Origin: Burkholderia sp. WSM2230
GTDB lineage: Bacteria > Pseudomonadota > Gammaproteobacteria > Burkholderiales > Burkholderiaceae
NCBI RefSeq assembly: GCF_000472445.1
Contig: NZ_AXAJ01000010.1
Location: forward strand, 124,001-188,000
DNA length: 64,000 nucleotides
Direction: 5' to 3'
A program made the translations under genes and the position numbers. Below, one piece after another: positions 29,095 through 38,123 of this stretch. The notes below the pieces were generated by a model that did not search any database, was not told the origin of the DNA, and worked only from the letters and a program-made list of their open reading frames with translations. The first letter of the stretch is position 1. Each line of letters begins with the position of its first letter.

Positions 29095-29228
29095 TCCGTT
29101 GTGCGTTGTGAAGCAGGGACGAGGGGCAAGGAGCAAGGGCGCGAATCCAGACACTCGAACCAGATGCGGCATATGCGCTCAACGCTGCATCCGCCGCGTG
29201 CCTTGCAAGCCACGCAGCCGTCTGAATA

Positions 29229-29675
29229 TCAGGTAGGCGAACGCATCAAGCGCGCCTTTTCGCGCTCCCAGTCGCGCTTTTTCTCGGTTTCGCGCTTGTC
29301 GTGCAGCTTCTTGCCCTTGGCGAGACCGATCTCGCACTTGACGCGGCCGCCCTTGTAGTGGAAGTTCAGCGGCACGAGCGTGTAGCCGCGCTGTTCGACC
29401 TTGCCGATCAGCTTGCTGATTTCTTCGCTGTGCAAAAGGAGCTTGCGCGTGCGGACGGGGTCCGGGTGGATGTGGGTCGAAGCTTCGGGGAGCGGGCTGA
29501 TGTGCGTGCCGATCAGAAACAGCTCGCCGTTCTTGATCACGACGTACCCCTCCTTGATCTGGCCGCGCCCGGCACGCAGTGCCTTGACCTCCCATCCTTC
29601 GAGCACGAGTCCTGCCTCATAGCGTTCCTCGATCGAGTAATCGAAGAAGGCTTTTCTGTTGTCGATAATGCTCAT
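29229..29675 (-). CDS. smpB: SsrA-binding protein SmpB
   Basis: Binds tmRNA and brings it to stalled ribosomes. 148 residues, starting MSIIDNRKAFFDYSIEERYE. Conserved blocks: GLVLEGWEVKALRAGRGQI, LPLNFHYKGG-like core (TLVPLNFHYKGGRVKCEIG) and the basic C-terminal tail DKRETEKKRDWEREKARL, which is needed on the ribosome. Divergent from ratA. The ssrA RNA gene itself is not in the window. Confidence 0.97.
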   Translation of the reverse strand: MSIIDNRKAFFDYSIEERYEAGLVLEGWEVKALRAGRGQIKEGYVVIKNGELFLIGTHISPLPEASTHIHPDPVRTRKLLLHSEEISKLIGKVEQRGYTLVPLNFHYKGGRVKCEIGLAKGKKLHDKRETEKKRDWEREKARLMRSPT

Positions 29676-29775
29676 GAATGGAAAGTGCCCAACTCGTTTA
29701 AAATCACGATTTTAGCAAAGCGGGGCAAGGAAAGCCCGCGGCGCCCGTCCACCCTTGCCACGTGCTGTTCAATTT

Positions 29776-30213
29776 ATGGCAGATGTCCAGAAAACCGTGT
29801 TGATCCGCCATTCGGCGGAACAGATGTTCGACCTCGTCACCGATGTCGCCGATTACCCGAACTTCCTGCCGTGGTGCGGCGGAGTCGAGATTCGTCATCG
29901 GGACGAAACCAGCATGGAGGCGAAGATCGACATCAACTTCAAGGGCATCAAGCAGCACTTTGCGACGCGCAACAGCATGGAACGACCCACGCGCATCGAC
30001 ATGGAATTCGCAGACGGGCCGTTTCGCAAATTCACCGGTTTCTGGCGCTTCACCCCGCTGCGCGCCGACGCCTGCAAGATAGAGTTCGCGCTGCACTACG
30101 AGTTCACCAACATCCTGCTCGAGAAGATCATTGGGCCGGTGTTCAATCACATCGCCAATACTTTCGTCGAATCTTTCGTGAAGCGCGCGGATCAGCGCTA
30201 TGGCAAGGCATGA
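29776..30213 (+). CDS. ratA: RatA/COQ10-type START-domain protein
   Basis: Polyketide-cyclase/START family protein, 145 residues from ATG 29776 (MADVQKTVLIRHSAEQMF). Signatures: VTDVADYPNFLPWCGG and FVESFVKRADQRYG. In E. coli the homologue was described as a ribosome-association toxin; in other bacteria and mitochondria COQ10 homologues bind ubiquinone, so the toxin name should be taken with care. Overlaps rnfH by four bases (ATGA); next to smpB in many proteobacteria. Confidence 0.9.
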   Translation: MADVQKTVLIRHSAEQMFDLVTDVADYPNFLPWCGGVEIRHRDETSMEAKIDINFKGIKQHFATRNSMERPTRIDMEFADGPFRKFTGFWRFTPLRADACKIEFALHYEFTNILLEKIIGPVFNHIANTFVESFVKRADQRYGKA

Positions 30214-30542
30214 GCGAGCGTCTGTCGGTTCAGGTCTGTTATGCGCTCACGAACGAGCAGGCGCTCGTCACCGTTGAAGTGCCGGCGGGCGCCACGCTCC
30301 AGCAGGCGATCGAGGCGAGCGGCATCCTCAAGCGTTATCCTCAGATCGATCTCGCCACGCAAAAGGTCGGCGTATTCGGCAAACTGAAGCCGCTGGACAC
30401 GGTGCTCGCCGACCACGACCGCGTCGAGATATACCGGCCGCTGCTGGTGGACCCCAAGGTGTCGCGCCAACGGCGCGTCGAGAAAACCCGCAAGGCCGGC
30501 TCGGTCGAAGGGCGCCGCTGGCTGAACAAGGACTCGCGTTAG
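30210..30542 (+). CDS. rnfH: RnfH-family ubiquitin-like-fold protein
   Basis: 110 residues, UPF0125/RnfH family with a beta-grasp core: VCYALTNEQALVTVEVPAGA, VGVFGKLKPLDTVLADHDRVE, and the ending IYRPLLVDPKVSRQRR typical of the family. Function is poorly known; RatB in E. coli. Co-translated with ratA. Basic tail. Confidence 0.9.
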   Translation: MSERLSVQVCYALTNEQALVTVEVPAGATLQQAIEASGILKRYPQIDLATQKVGVFGKLKPLDTVLADHDRVEIYRPLLVDPKVSRQRRVEKTRKAGSVEGRRWLNKDSR

Positions 30543-30650
30543 GCGCGTGATCGTCAGCGCGGCGTCGAAGCGATCGCCGCTCGGCGCTGACGGCCGCGCG
30601 CGCCGACTTTACGACGCCGGGAGACGCTCAAAGACGCCAACGCCGCCCAA

Positions 30651-30710
30651 GGACGCCCAAGGACGCGCAAGAACGCCCAAGGACGCGCAAGGACGCCCAA
30701 GGACGCGCAA
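30651..30710. repeat. 10-bp tandem repeat, six units
   Basis: GGACGCCCAA and GGACGCGCAA alternate six times (one unit with GA for GG), with degenerate copies from about 30621. Lies in the gap between the convergent rnfH and EamA genes and does not encode a supported protein. The 10-bp period is close to one helical turn. Confidence 0.85.
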
Positions 30711-30759
30711 GCCGAATGCGAAAGCGCCGCGCGAGCATCCGGGTGCCGAGCCCCGACCT

Positions 30760-31737
30760 TCAAGGTGCGGAGCCCCGAGCTTCTTTCCCAATTGCGGCCG
30801 CATTGTCCGAATCGTCGTCCGCATGCTGGCGCACCGACCAGCACACACCGCCTACCAGTAACAGGATCGCGGCAATCTCCAGCGCACGCGGCAGACGCTC
30901 GTCGTAGATAAATGCGTAAAGCAGCGCGAACAGCGTTTCGAACACGATCATCTGACCCGAAAGCGTGAGCGGCAGCCGCTTCGAGGCCGCGTTCCACAGC
31001 CCGTTGCCAAGCCACGACGCGCCGATCGCCAGACCAAGATTGAGCAGCCAGAAGCTGTGCCAGCGGCTTGCGGCAAGTTCGCCCTGCGGGCCGCCGGGCG
31101 GCAGCGCGGCGATCACAAGCCAGAGCGCGGCGCCGAGCACGCCCGTTACGACGCCCCACAGCACAGACCACTCGTTGCCGCTGAAATGCGTGTGCCGTTG
31201 CAGATAGCGGGTGTTTTCGACCGCGAACCACGTCCAGCAGCCGAGCGCGCCCACAGCGCAGGCAAGGCCGACCAGCCGTGTGGCGACGCTGACCGACGCG
31301 CCGTCGGCGGCCGTGAACACGTCGATATTGATGCAGCCGATGCCCGCCATCACCATCGCGAGCGGCCAGACGAGACGGCCGAGCGGCACTGCGCCGCGAT
31401 CGCCGCGGCCCATGAGCGTGACCGTGACGGGCAGCACGCCGACAATCAGCGACGCCGGCGCGATGCCGACCAGGTGGACCGCCGCCGTCAACAGCAGGTA
31501 ATACAGAAGATTGCCGGCCAGCGCGAGCTTGACGAGCGCGACGAGATCCTCGCGCGTGAGCCGCTTGACGAGCGAGCGCGCCATGGGCAAGGCCGCCGCC
31601 AGCGAAACCACGCCGTACATGGTGTAGCGGCCGGCCGACAGCAACAGTGGCGAAAAGTCCGGCAACACGCGCGGGACCAGAAAAACCATGCCCCAAAGGG
31701 CTCCGGCGATAACGCCATATGCCACACCGCGCTGCAT
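30760..31737 (-). CDS. EamA/DMT-family transporter
   Basis: Ten-helix drug/metabolite transporter family, inner membrane. ATG 31737 (MQRGVAYGVIAGALWGMVFL) is chosen because AGGAG precedes it and a membrane helix starts at once; the upstream part of the frame is charged and unlike the family. 325 residues, two EamA-like halves. Substrate unknown. Divergent from guaB. Ends in a charged tail. Confidence 0.85.
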   Translation of the reverse strand: MQRGVAYGVIAGALWGMVFLVPRVLPDFSPLLLSAGRYTMYGVVSLAAALPMARSLVKRLTREDLVALVKLALAGNLLYYLLLTAAVHLVGIAPASLIVGVLPVTVTLMGRGDRGAVPLGRLVWPLAMVMAGIGCINIDVFTAADGASVSVATRLVGLACAVGALGCWTWFAVENTRYLQRHTHFSGNEWSVLWGVVTGVLGAALWLVIAALPPGGPQGELAASRWHSFWLLNLGLAIGASWLGNGLWNAASKRLPLTLSGQMIVFETLFALLYAFIYDERLPRALEIAAILLLVGGVCWSVRQHADDDSDNAAAIGKEARGSAP

Positions 31738-31930
31738 CGACCGCTCCTGCGAGAAAAACTGGAATGGTCCGCAGCGTAGCCGGTCGGCGGCGAGGACGTC
31801 TTGTTTGATTCTGCATTCGGGCCCGAGCAAACGAAACGCGATCGAACCCGAGGCGAACGGCGAAGCGAAATCGAGGGGCCGCAAGCCACGAAAAAAAGCG
31901 CCCGAAATTCGCTAAGCTGCTGTTCGCGCA

Positions 31931-31959
31931 GTGAAAAGCGGGGAGGTATCGCGTATAAT
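31931..31959 (+). promoter_or_regulatory. guaB promoter
   Basis: GTGAAA (31931-31936), 17-bp spacer, TATAAT (31954-31959): perfect -10 with a weak -35, 27 bp upstream of the guaB ATG, so a very short leader is predicted. Confidence 0.7.
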
Positions 31960-31985
31960 TCGCTTTTGCGCCTATAGGATTTGCC

Positions 31986-33446
31986 ATGCGTCTGATCCAA
32001 ACAGCACTCACGTTCGATGACGTGCTCCTCGTCCCGGCCTTCTCCGATGTTTTGCCGCGCGACACCAGCCTCAAGACCCGGCTGACCCGCAACATCTCCC
32101 TGAATATGCCGCTCGTGTCCGCTGCCATGGACACCGTGACCGAAGCCCGCCTCGCCATTGCGATGGCGCAAATGGGCGGCGTCGGCATCATCCACAAGAA
32201 CCTCACGGCTGCCGAGCAGGCGCGTGAAGTCGCCAAGGTCAAGCGTTTCGAGTCGGGCGTGGTGCGCGACCCGATCACGGTGCCGCCGCAAATGAAGGTG
32301 CGCGACGTCATCGCGCTGTCGCAACAGCATGGCATTTCCGGCTTTCCGGTGGTGGAAGGCTCGCAGCTCATCGGTATCGTGACCAACCGCGACCTGCGCT
32401 TCGAAGAGCGTCTGGACGAGCCGGTGCGCAACATCATGACGCCGCGCGAGCGGCTCGTGACCGTCAAGGAAGGCACCTCGCTCGCCGAGGCGAAGGCGCT
32501 CATGCACAGCCACCGCCTCGAACGCGTGCTGGTCATCAACGACGCATTCGAGCTGCGCGGCCTGATGACGGTGAAAGACATCACCAAGCAGACCGAGCAC
32601 CCGGACGCCTGTAAAGACGAGCACGGCAAGCTGCGTGCGGGCGCGGCCGTCGGCGTCGGCGCAGACAATGAAGAGCGCGTGGAACTGCTCGTGCAGGCGG
32701 GTGTGGACGTGATCGTGGTCGACACGGCGCACGGCCACAGCAAGGGCGTGCTCGAGCGCGTGCGCTGGGTCAAGCAGAACTTCCCGCACGTCGAGGTGAT
32801 CGGCGGCAACATCGCAACCGCCGCGGCGGCCAAGGCGCTCGTCGAATACGGCGCGGACGGTGTGAAGGTCGGCATCGGCCCGGGCTCGATCTGCACCACG
32901 CGGATCGTCGCCGGCGTCGGCGTGCCCCAGGTCACGGCCATCGCGAACGTGTCCGAAGCGCTCAAGGGCACGGGCGTGCCGGTCATCGCGGACGGCGGCG
33001 TGCGTTTTTCGGGCGACGTCAGCAAGGCGCTCGCCGCAGGCGCGAATGCGGTGATGATGGGCAGCATGTTCGCCGGCACGGAAGAAGCGCCGGGCGACGT
33101 GTTCCTGTATCAGGGCCGCCAGTACAAGTCCTACCGCGGCATGGGCTCGGTCGGCGCGATGAAGGACGGCGCGGCGGACCGCTACTTCCAGGACAATTCC
33201 GCGAACATCGACAAGCTGGTGCCGGAAGGTATCGAAGGCCGCGTCGCCTACAAGGGCTCGGTCAACGCGATCCTGTTCCAGCTGATCGGCGGTGTGCGTG
33301 CGAGCATGGGCTACTGCGGTTGCCGCACGATTGCCGAAATGAACGACAAGGCCGAATTCGTGCAGATCACGGGCGCGGGCTTGCGCGAGTCGCACGTGCA
33401 CGACGTTCAGATCACCAAGGAAGCGCCTAACTACCACGTGGACTAA
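31986..33446 (+). CDS. guaB: IMP dehydrogenase
   Basis: Oxidises IMP to XMP, the committed step to GMP. TIM barrel interrupted by two CBS domains (about residues 92-210) that bind regulatory nucleotides. Catalytic Cys in GIGPGSICTTRIVAGVG near residue 305, flap motif GMGSVGAM. 486 residues. guaA, the next enzyme, follows with one membrane-protein gene between. Confidence 0.98.
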   Translation: MRLIQTALTFDDVLLVPAFSDVLPRDTSLKTRLTRNISLNMPLVSAAMDTVTEARLAIAMAQMGGVGIIHKNLTAAEQAREVAKVKRFESGVVRDPITVPPQMKVRDVIALSQQHGISGFPVVEGSQLIGIVTNRDLRFEERLDEPVRNIMTPRERLVTVKEGTSLAEAKALMHSHRLERVLVINDAFELRGLMTVKDITKQTEHPDACKDEHGKLRAGAAVGVGADNEERVELLVQAGVDVIVVDTAHGHSKGVLERVRWVKQNFPHVEVIGGNIATAAAAKALVEYGADGVKVGIGPGSICTTRIVAGVGVPQVTAIANVSEALKGTGVPVIADGGVRFSGDVSKALAAGANAVMMGSMFAGTEEAPGDVFLYQGRQYKSYRGMGSVGAMKDGAADRYFQDNSANIDKLVPEGIEGRVAYKGSVNAILFQLIGGVRASMGYCGCRTIAEMNDKAEFVQITGAGLRESHVHDVQITKEAPNYHVD

Positions 33447-33452
33447 ACGCCA

Positions 33453-34334
33453 ATGAAGCCATTGCTGCGCGCTGTACTCGTCGTCGATGCGTTGTTGCTG
33501 CTCGCGTTCGGCGTGCTGTTCCTGCTGACCCCATGGACTTCGTTGTACGACGCGCTGCTGCTGGTGCAAACGCAGCCGGCTCTGGCCGGCCAGGCGTTTG
33601 GCGTTGCGCTCCTCGGGCTTGCGTGGCTTGCCCTGCATGCGTCGATCGACGGCGCGCTGACTTCGCCGGTTGCGCGGGCGGTCGGCCACGTGAACTGGCT
33701 GACCGGCGTTTTGATGCTGGTGTGGCTGCTCGGGCTGCATACGCCGGCGCTGACCGGGTTCGGGCAGATCGTTGCAGTGCTCGCCGGTGTGGTGCTGCTA
33801 GTGCTGGGTCTTGGCGGCGTGCGTTTGTCTGGCGCGGTGCGGCGGCGCGAAAAGCTTCGCCTGGCTGAAGCCGCGGCTGCCGAGCGCGCCGACAGGCAGG
33901 CGGCAAAAGACGCCGCGAAAAACGCGCAAAATCGCGAGGCAAATCGTGAGGCAAATCGCGAGGCAAAGCGCCGCGAACCGGTCGTGCCGGCCACGCCAGG
34001 GTTTCCGGTGTACCGGGCAGAGCCGGTGGCGGAGCCTGTTATTGAGCCCCGCGTCGAGCCCGCTGTTGTTCCCCCGGCTGCTCGTGTCGTCGAGCCCGTC
34101 GACAAGCCGGTCGTGCCGCCCGCAACGGCTGCCACGGTAACGCCTGCAGTGCCTACCGCGTCGCAAGCGCGGCCGGTCAACCCCGCAACTTCAGCGCCAT
34201 TGCATGCGACGACGGGCGAAGCGCTGAGCCCGTCGGAGCGAGCGGCACGAGCAGAAGCCGCCGCCGCGCGCGACGCCGCCCGCAACGACGCCGCCGACGC
34301 GCCACATGCGCCCCGGCCTCCGTTTCATGGCTGA
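33453..34334 (+). CDS. Hypothetical membrane protein with charged linker and Pro/Ala-rich tail
   Basis: Starts 6 bp after guaB. Residues 1-130 contain four predicted membrane helices (first VVDALLLLAFGVLFLL; others near 45-62, 80-95 and 105-122). Residues about 130-180 are highly charged Arg/Lys/Glu/Ala with NREANREANREAKRRE, then a Pro/Val/Ala-rich low-complexity tail to residue 293. I recognise no family. Position suggests co-transcription with guaB and guaA. A role in purine metabolism cannot be claimed. Confidence 0.75.
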   Translation: MKPLLRAVLVVDALLLLAFGVLFLLTPWTSLYDALLLVQTQPALAGQAFGVALLGLAWLALHASIDGALTSPVARAVGHVNWLTGVLMLVWLLGLHTPALTGFGQIVAVLAGVVLLVLGLGGVRLSGAVRRREKLRLAEAAAAERADRQAAKDAAKNAQNREANREANREAKRREPVVPATPGFPVYRAEPVAEPVIEPRVEPAVVPPAARVVEPVDKPVVPPATAATVTPAVPTASQARPVNPATSAPLHATTGEALSPSERAARAEAAAARDAARNDAADAPHAPRPPFHG

Positions 34335-34583
34335 GCCGCTGCACGCCACTCGTTTGCCGAAGCAACCGCAGTCCGTATGCGCCCGGCGCAGACAGGGTGC
34401 TGCGGTGGTGGTGGCACGAAGCCTGACGACTGAAGCGCCGGCACACTCCTGCGCCGTGACTAGCCGTCGCGCATCGCCGCTGCAAACGGCGGCCATTCGT
34501 TGCCGCGTGGACCGCTTTGAATTCAACGCTGCGCCGTACGCGCGGCATTCCGTATCCGCTCACTTTTTACACCGTCCGCTGCC

Positions 34584-36167
34584 ATGCACGACAAGATCCT
34601 GATTCTCGACTTCGGTTCGCAAGTCACCCAACTGATTGCACGTCGCGTTCGCGAAGCCAACGTGTATTCGGAAATCCATCCGTATGACGTCGATGTCTCG
34701 TTCATCCGCGACTTCGCGCCGAAGGGCGTGATCCTGTCCGGCGGCCCGAGCTCGGTTACCGAAACCGACACGCCGCGCGTCCCGCAGGCGGTCTTCGAAC
34801 TCGGCGTGCCGGTGCTCGGCATCTGCTACGGCATGCAGGCGATGGCCCAGCAGCTGGGCGGCAAGGTCGACATCGGCCATTTGCGCGAGTTCGGTTACGC
34901 CGAAGTGCGCGCGCGCAATCACACTAGCCTGCTCGAAGGCATCAGCGACTTCACGACGCCGGAAGGCCACGGCATGCTGAAAGTGTGGATGAGCCACGGC
35001 GACAAGGTGCTGGAAATGCCGCCGGGCTTTGCGCTGATGGCATCGACGGAATCGTGCCCGATCGCTGCAATGGCCGACGAAAAGCGCCGTTTCTACGGCC
35101 TGCAATGGCACCCGGAAGTCACGCACACGGTGCAGGGCCGCGCGATGCTGGAGCGTTTCGTCCTGCAGATTTGCGGCGCGAAGGCCGACTGGGAGATGGG
35201 TCATTACATCGACGAGGCGGTCGCGAAAATTCGCGAGCAGGTCGGCAACGAGCATGTGATTCTCGGCTTGTCGGGCGGCGTGGATTCGTCGGTCGCGGCG
35301 GCGCTTCTGCATCGCGCGATTGGCGATCAGCTCACTTGCGTATTCGTCGATCATGGCCTGTTGCGCCTGAACGAAGCCGAGCAGGTCATGGCCACGTTCG
35401 CGGATCATCTGGGCGTGAAGGTGATTCACGTCGACGCGAGCGACGTGTTCCTGCGCAAGCTGGAAGGCGTGACCGATCCGGAAGCTAAGCGCAAGATCAT
35501 CGGCGCGGAATTCGTCGAAGTGTTCCAGACCGAAGCCGGCAAGCTGACCGACGCCAAGTGGCTCGCGCAAGGCACGATCTATCCGGACGTGATCGAGTCG
35601 GCGGGCAAGGGCAAGAAGGCGACGCAGACCATCAAGAGCCACCACAACGTGGGCGGCCTGCCGGAGACGCTGAACCTGAAGCTGCTTGAGCCGCTGCGCG
35701 AACTGTTCAAGGACGAAGTGCGCGAACTGGGCGTGAAGCTCGGCTTGCCGCCGGCCATGGTCTACCGCCATCCGTTCCCGGGTCCGGGTCTGGGCGTGCG
35801 GATTCTCGGCGAAGTGAAGCGCGATTTCGCGGACCTGCTGCGTCGCGCGGACGCGATTTTCATCGAGACGCTGCGCACGTTCATCGACAAGGAAAGCGGC
35901 AAGTCCTGGTACGACCTGACGAGCCAGGCGTTCGCGGTGTTTCTGCCGGTGAAGAGCGTCGGCGTGATGGGCGACGGGCGCACTTACGAGTACGTGGTGG
36001 CGTTGCGCGCCGTGCAGACGCTCGACTTCATGACCGCACATTGGGCGCATCTGCCCCATGAGCTGCTGGGGCATGTGTCGAACCGGATCATCAACGAAGT
36101 GCGCGGGATCAACCGGGTGGTGTACGACATTTCGGGCAAACCGCCGGCGACGATTGAGTGGGAGTAG
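34584..36167 (+). CDS. guaA: GMP synthase (glutamine-hydrolysing)
   Basis: Converts XMP to GMP. N-terminal class I amidotransferase domain: Cys in GICYGMQAMAQQLGG and His/Glu in WHPEV; then ATP-pyrophosphatase P-loop LGLSGGVDSSVAAALL (about residue 230) and a C-terminal dimerisation domain ending in TIEWE. 527 residues. The 3' end looks like an integration site: GAGTGGGAGT at 36156-36165 recurs at 60408-60417. The 249-bp gap upstream shows no gene. Confidence 0.98.
   Translation: MHDKILILDFGSQVTQLIARRVREANVYSEIHPYDVDVSFIRDFAPKGVILSGGPSSVTETDTPRVPQAVFELGVPVLGICYGMQAMAQQLGGKVDIGHLREFGYAEVRARNHTSLLEGISDFTTPEGHGMLKVWMSHGDKVLEMPPGFALMASTESCPIAAMADEKRRFYGLQWHPEVTHTVQGRAMLERFVLQICGAKADWEMGHYIDEAVAKIREQVGNEHVILGLSGGVDSSVAAALLHRAIGDQLTCVFVDHGLLRLNEAEQVMATFADHLGVKVIHVDASDVFLRKLEGVTDPEAKRKIIGAEFVEVFQTEAGKLTDAKWLAQGTIYPDVIESAGKGKKATQTIKSHHNVGGLPETLNLKLLEPLRELFKDEVRELGVKLGLPPAMVYRHPFPGPGLGVRILGEVKRDFADLLRRADAIFIETLRTFIDKESGKSWYDLTSQAFAVFLPVKSVGVMGDGRTYEYVVALRAVQTLDFMTAHWAHLPHELLGHVSNRIINEVRGINRVVYDISGKPPATIEWE
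36150..36167 (+). repeat. Left attachment site (attL-like) in guaA
   Basis: ACGATTGAGTGGGAGTAG, encoding TIEWE-stop. Identical in 10 consecutive bases and 14 of the first 16 to 60402-60417. The stop here is TAG, while the right copy has TGA. Confidence 0.65.
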
Positions 36168-36312
36168 GGAGTAAAAAATCTCAATAAAATCAATGGTTTG
36201 CGATGATTGATGTAAAAAGTTCCTTGTTGGTCGTTTCGTTGTAAGTCATTGATCTAGAAGCAAAGTTTTTTGAGGATTCCGGAGGCAGCCGAGCCATTGT
36301 GTGCCGCAAAAT

Positions 36313-36394
36313 GACGGTATGGCGGACGGTATGCGCCGAATGCACGGTTACGACTCGATAATTTACCGGCAGCACGATTCGGCCTCGACGGTAA
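36313..36394. repeat. GACGGTAT sites near the left end
   Basis: GACGGTAT at 36313-36320 and 36325-36332 (12 bp apart) and GACGGTAA at 36387-36394. Similar sites, again paired at 12 bp, are near the right end. Candidate arm-type integrase sites. The surrounding 36168-36449 is relatively AT-rich and has no gene. Confidence 0.5.
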
Positions 36395-36449
36395 AATTCT
36401 TTCCAAAAAGCTAGGCGTGGTGCGGGTTTGCGGGCACATCGAGGGCTCG

Positions 36450-36960
36450 TGGTTGGTGACGGTAACCATCCACGGGCCGACGTAGCCGCCGAGGCTGCCC
36501 ATCGAGTTAATGAACGCCATACCGCCCGCGGCCGCGATTCCGGTCAGATACCGGGACGGCAGGCTGTGGGACGCCGGTCGGGCCGCGCTCAAGCCGATCA
36601 CCGAGAACACCGTGCCGACGAGTGGGGCAGAAGCGAGGAAAAAAGCACGGTGAAAATCAGTGCCGCTGGCGAGACGACGCAAGCCTGTGCGAAATGGAGC
36701 AGGTGTCTCCCCAGGCGCTCCATAAGCCTGGCCCACGCGATCATAACGACTGCTGCGACGGGATAGGGAAGACCCGACAACAATTCACCGAGAAAGTCGA
36801 CAACCCGTGCCCCTTGAGCATCAGCGGTAGCCAGATAGCAATGCCGTTGATACCGATCCAGTAAGAGAACAGGATGCCGACCATGATCCAAACCCGCACA
36901 TCGCGAAGCACGGCAGCTTTCGTTTTTGGATCTGCGCGTGGCGCACGTTGGGATGGGCGG
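36450..36960 (-). pseudogene. Remnant of an MFS (ACS-type) permease
   Basis: Reading leftward, DVRVWIMVGILFSYWIGI followed by AIWLPLMLKGHG align with the middle of the intact permease at 41798-43099 (RVWLLTAILFSYIIGI, VWLPTILKTHH). After a frameshift come GLPYPVAAVVMIAWARLMER, and in a third frame GIAAAGGMAFINSMGSLGG followed by YVGPWMV, matching AAAGGLAFINSVGSLGG of the intact gene. The N-terminal half is absent. It follows the last gene of cassette A on the same strand, so the operon once had a second permease. Confidence 0.8.
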
Positions 36961-37058
36961 CAAGCGCAGCTTCAATCCCTTCAACGCCCGCTGTATGCGC
37001 GCAGCAACAAGATCATTCGCCGCATCGCCGCGTTCGTACTCGACGTGGGATTCACCGT

Positions 37059-38039
37059 TTAGAAGCCGTAAAGGACGGCAGGATTGTCGACGAGGATGCG
37101 ATGTTGAGTCGCGACGTCGGGAGCCCATGAAGCGAGCAAATCGAGGAGTTTCGCATCGTCCGGCTTGCGAACCTTTTCTGTCGGATGCGGCCAGTCACTT
37201 CCCCAGACAACGCGCTCGGGCGCCGCGTCGATGTACGACCGAGCCATTTTCGTCGCATCTTCATAGTTCGGCGGTCCAACCTTCGTGTTCAGGTAAGCGG
37301 CGGATATCTTCACCCAGGTGTGCCCCTTGCCGAGCATCTCACGAACGACTGCGTATGCATCGCGCCCCGACTCGGTTTGTGGCAGCCGCGCCATGTGGTC
37401 AAAGACAACCGGACAGGGCAAGCGCTTCAACATTTCGGCATTTTGGACAATGAGGTCCGAGCGCATCTGGAGCTGCACATGCCAACCCAGCTCACGGATT
37501 CGCCGTGCGACTGGTTCAATCATGTCGGGTCGAGTGACCGCATTCTCGGGCTCAAAGAGAGAAAATCGAACACCGCGAATTCCGCCCCGATGTAACGCAA
37601 GAAGTTCTTCTTCTGAGACGTCGGGAGAGATGACAGCAATGCCGCGTGTCTTGTCCGCCCCGAGCTTTGAGATTGCGTCCAGCGTAACGCGATTGTCCGT
37701 TCCGTAGTTCGCAGGCTGAACGATTACGGTGCGCGTCGTGCCGAGTCGGCTCTGAATCTTCCGGTAATCCTCGACGGTCGCATCGCGTGGAAGCGTAGCA
37801 TTCGCGTTAGCGATGGGGAACCTGTCGTCGTAGATGTGAATATCCGAGTCGCATGCCATGGCTGGCGCTTTCAATGACGCATTTTCGCTGCCGCTTGAAT
37901 TCGAGAATGAGGCGTTCTCTGCCGCCCGGGCAGGAGATGTCCCCCACACGCTAACCAGGCCACCGGCAGCCAAACCTAGTGTGAGCGCGCGACGCCGCAC
38001 ATCAATCGCACCACCAGCTATTGAAAACTTCGAATCCAT
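37059..38039 (-). CDS. Exported amidohydrolase (COG3618, LigI-like) with Tat-type signal
   Basis: 326 residues. The N-terminus VRRRALTLGLAAGGLV followed by a cleavable region looks like a Tat signal, so the enzyme is probably periplasmic. The body is an amidohydrolase-2 TIM barrel: CDSDIHIYDDRFP, VVFDHMARLP and VVWGSDWPHP. The family includes lactonases such as 2-pyrone-4,6-dicarboxylate hydrolase and fuconolactonase. The first motif has Asp (DSDIH) where the cytosolic paralogue at 43108 has His (DCHTH). Last intact gene of the leftward cassette A operon. Confidence 0.8.
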   Translation of the reverse strand: MDSKFSIAGGAIDVRRRALTLGLAAGGLVSVWGTSPARAAENASFSNSSGSENASLKAPAMACDSDIHIYDDRFPIANANATLPRDATVEDYRKIQSRLGTTRTVIVQPANYGTDNRVTLDAISKLGADKTRGIAVISPDVSEEELLALHRGGIRGVRFSLFEPENAVTRPDMIEPVARRIRELGWHVQLQMRSDLIVQNAEMLKRLPCPVVFDHMARLPQTESGRDAYAVVREMLGKGHTWVKISAAYLNTKVGPPNYEDATKMARSYIDAAPERVVWGSDWPHPTEKVRKPDDAKLLDLLASWAPDVATQHRILVDNPAVLYGF

Positions 38040-38123
38040 GTCTGTGTCGTTAATAGTGTTGGCTGCTCGTGCCGGCGGAGCGGACGCAAGGCGCGCTCCG
38101 CCGCTCGAACATCAAAGGGTCAA

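Noticed and set aside
30621..30710. Short repeat array considered as CRISPR or iterons
   Set aside because: Units of 10 bp directly abut with no spacers, and no replication gene is nearby.
36168..36449. Search for an integrase remnant next to guaA
   Set aside because: No tyrosine-recombinase motifs found in any frame; only repeats and the MFS remnant follow.
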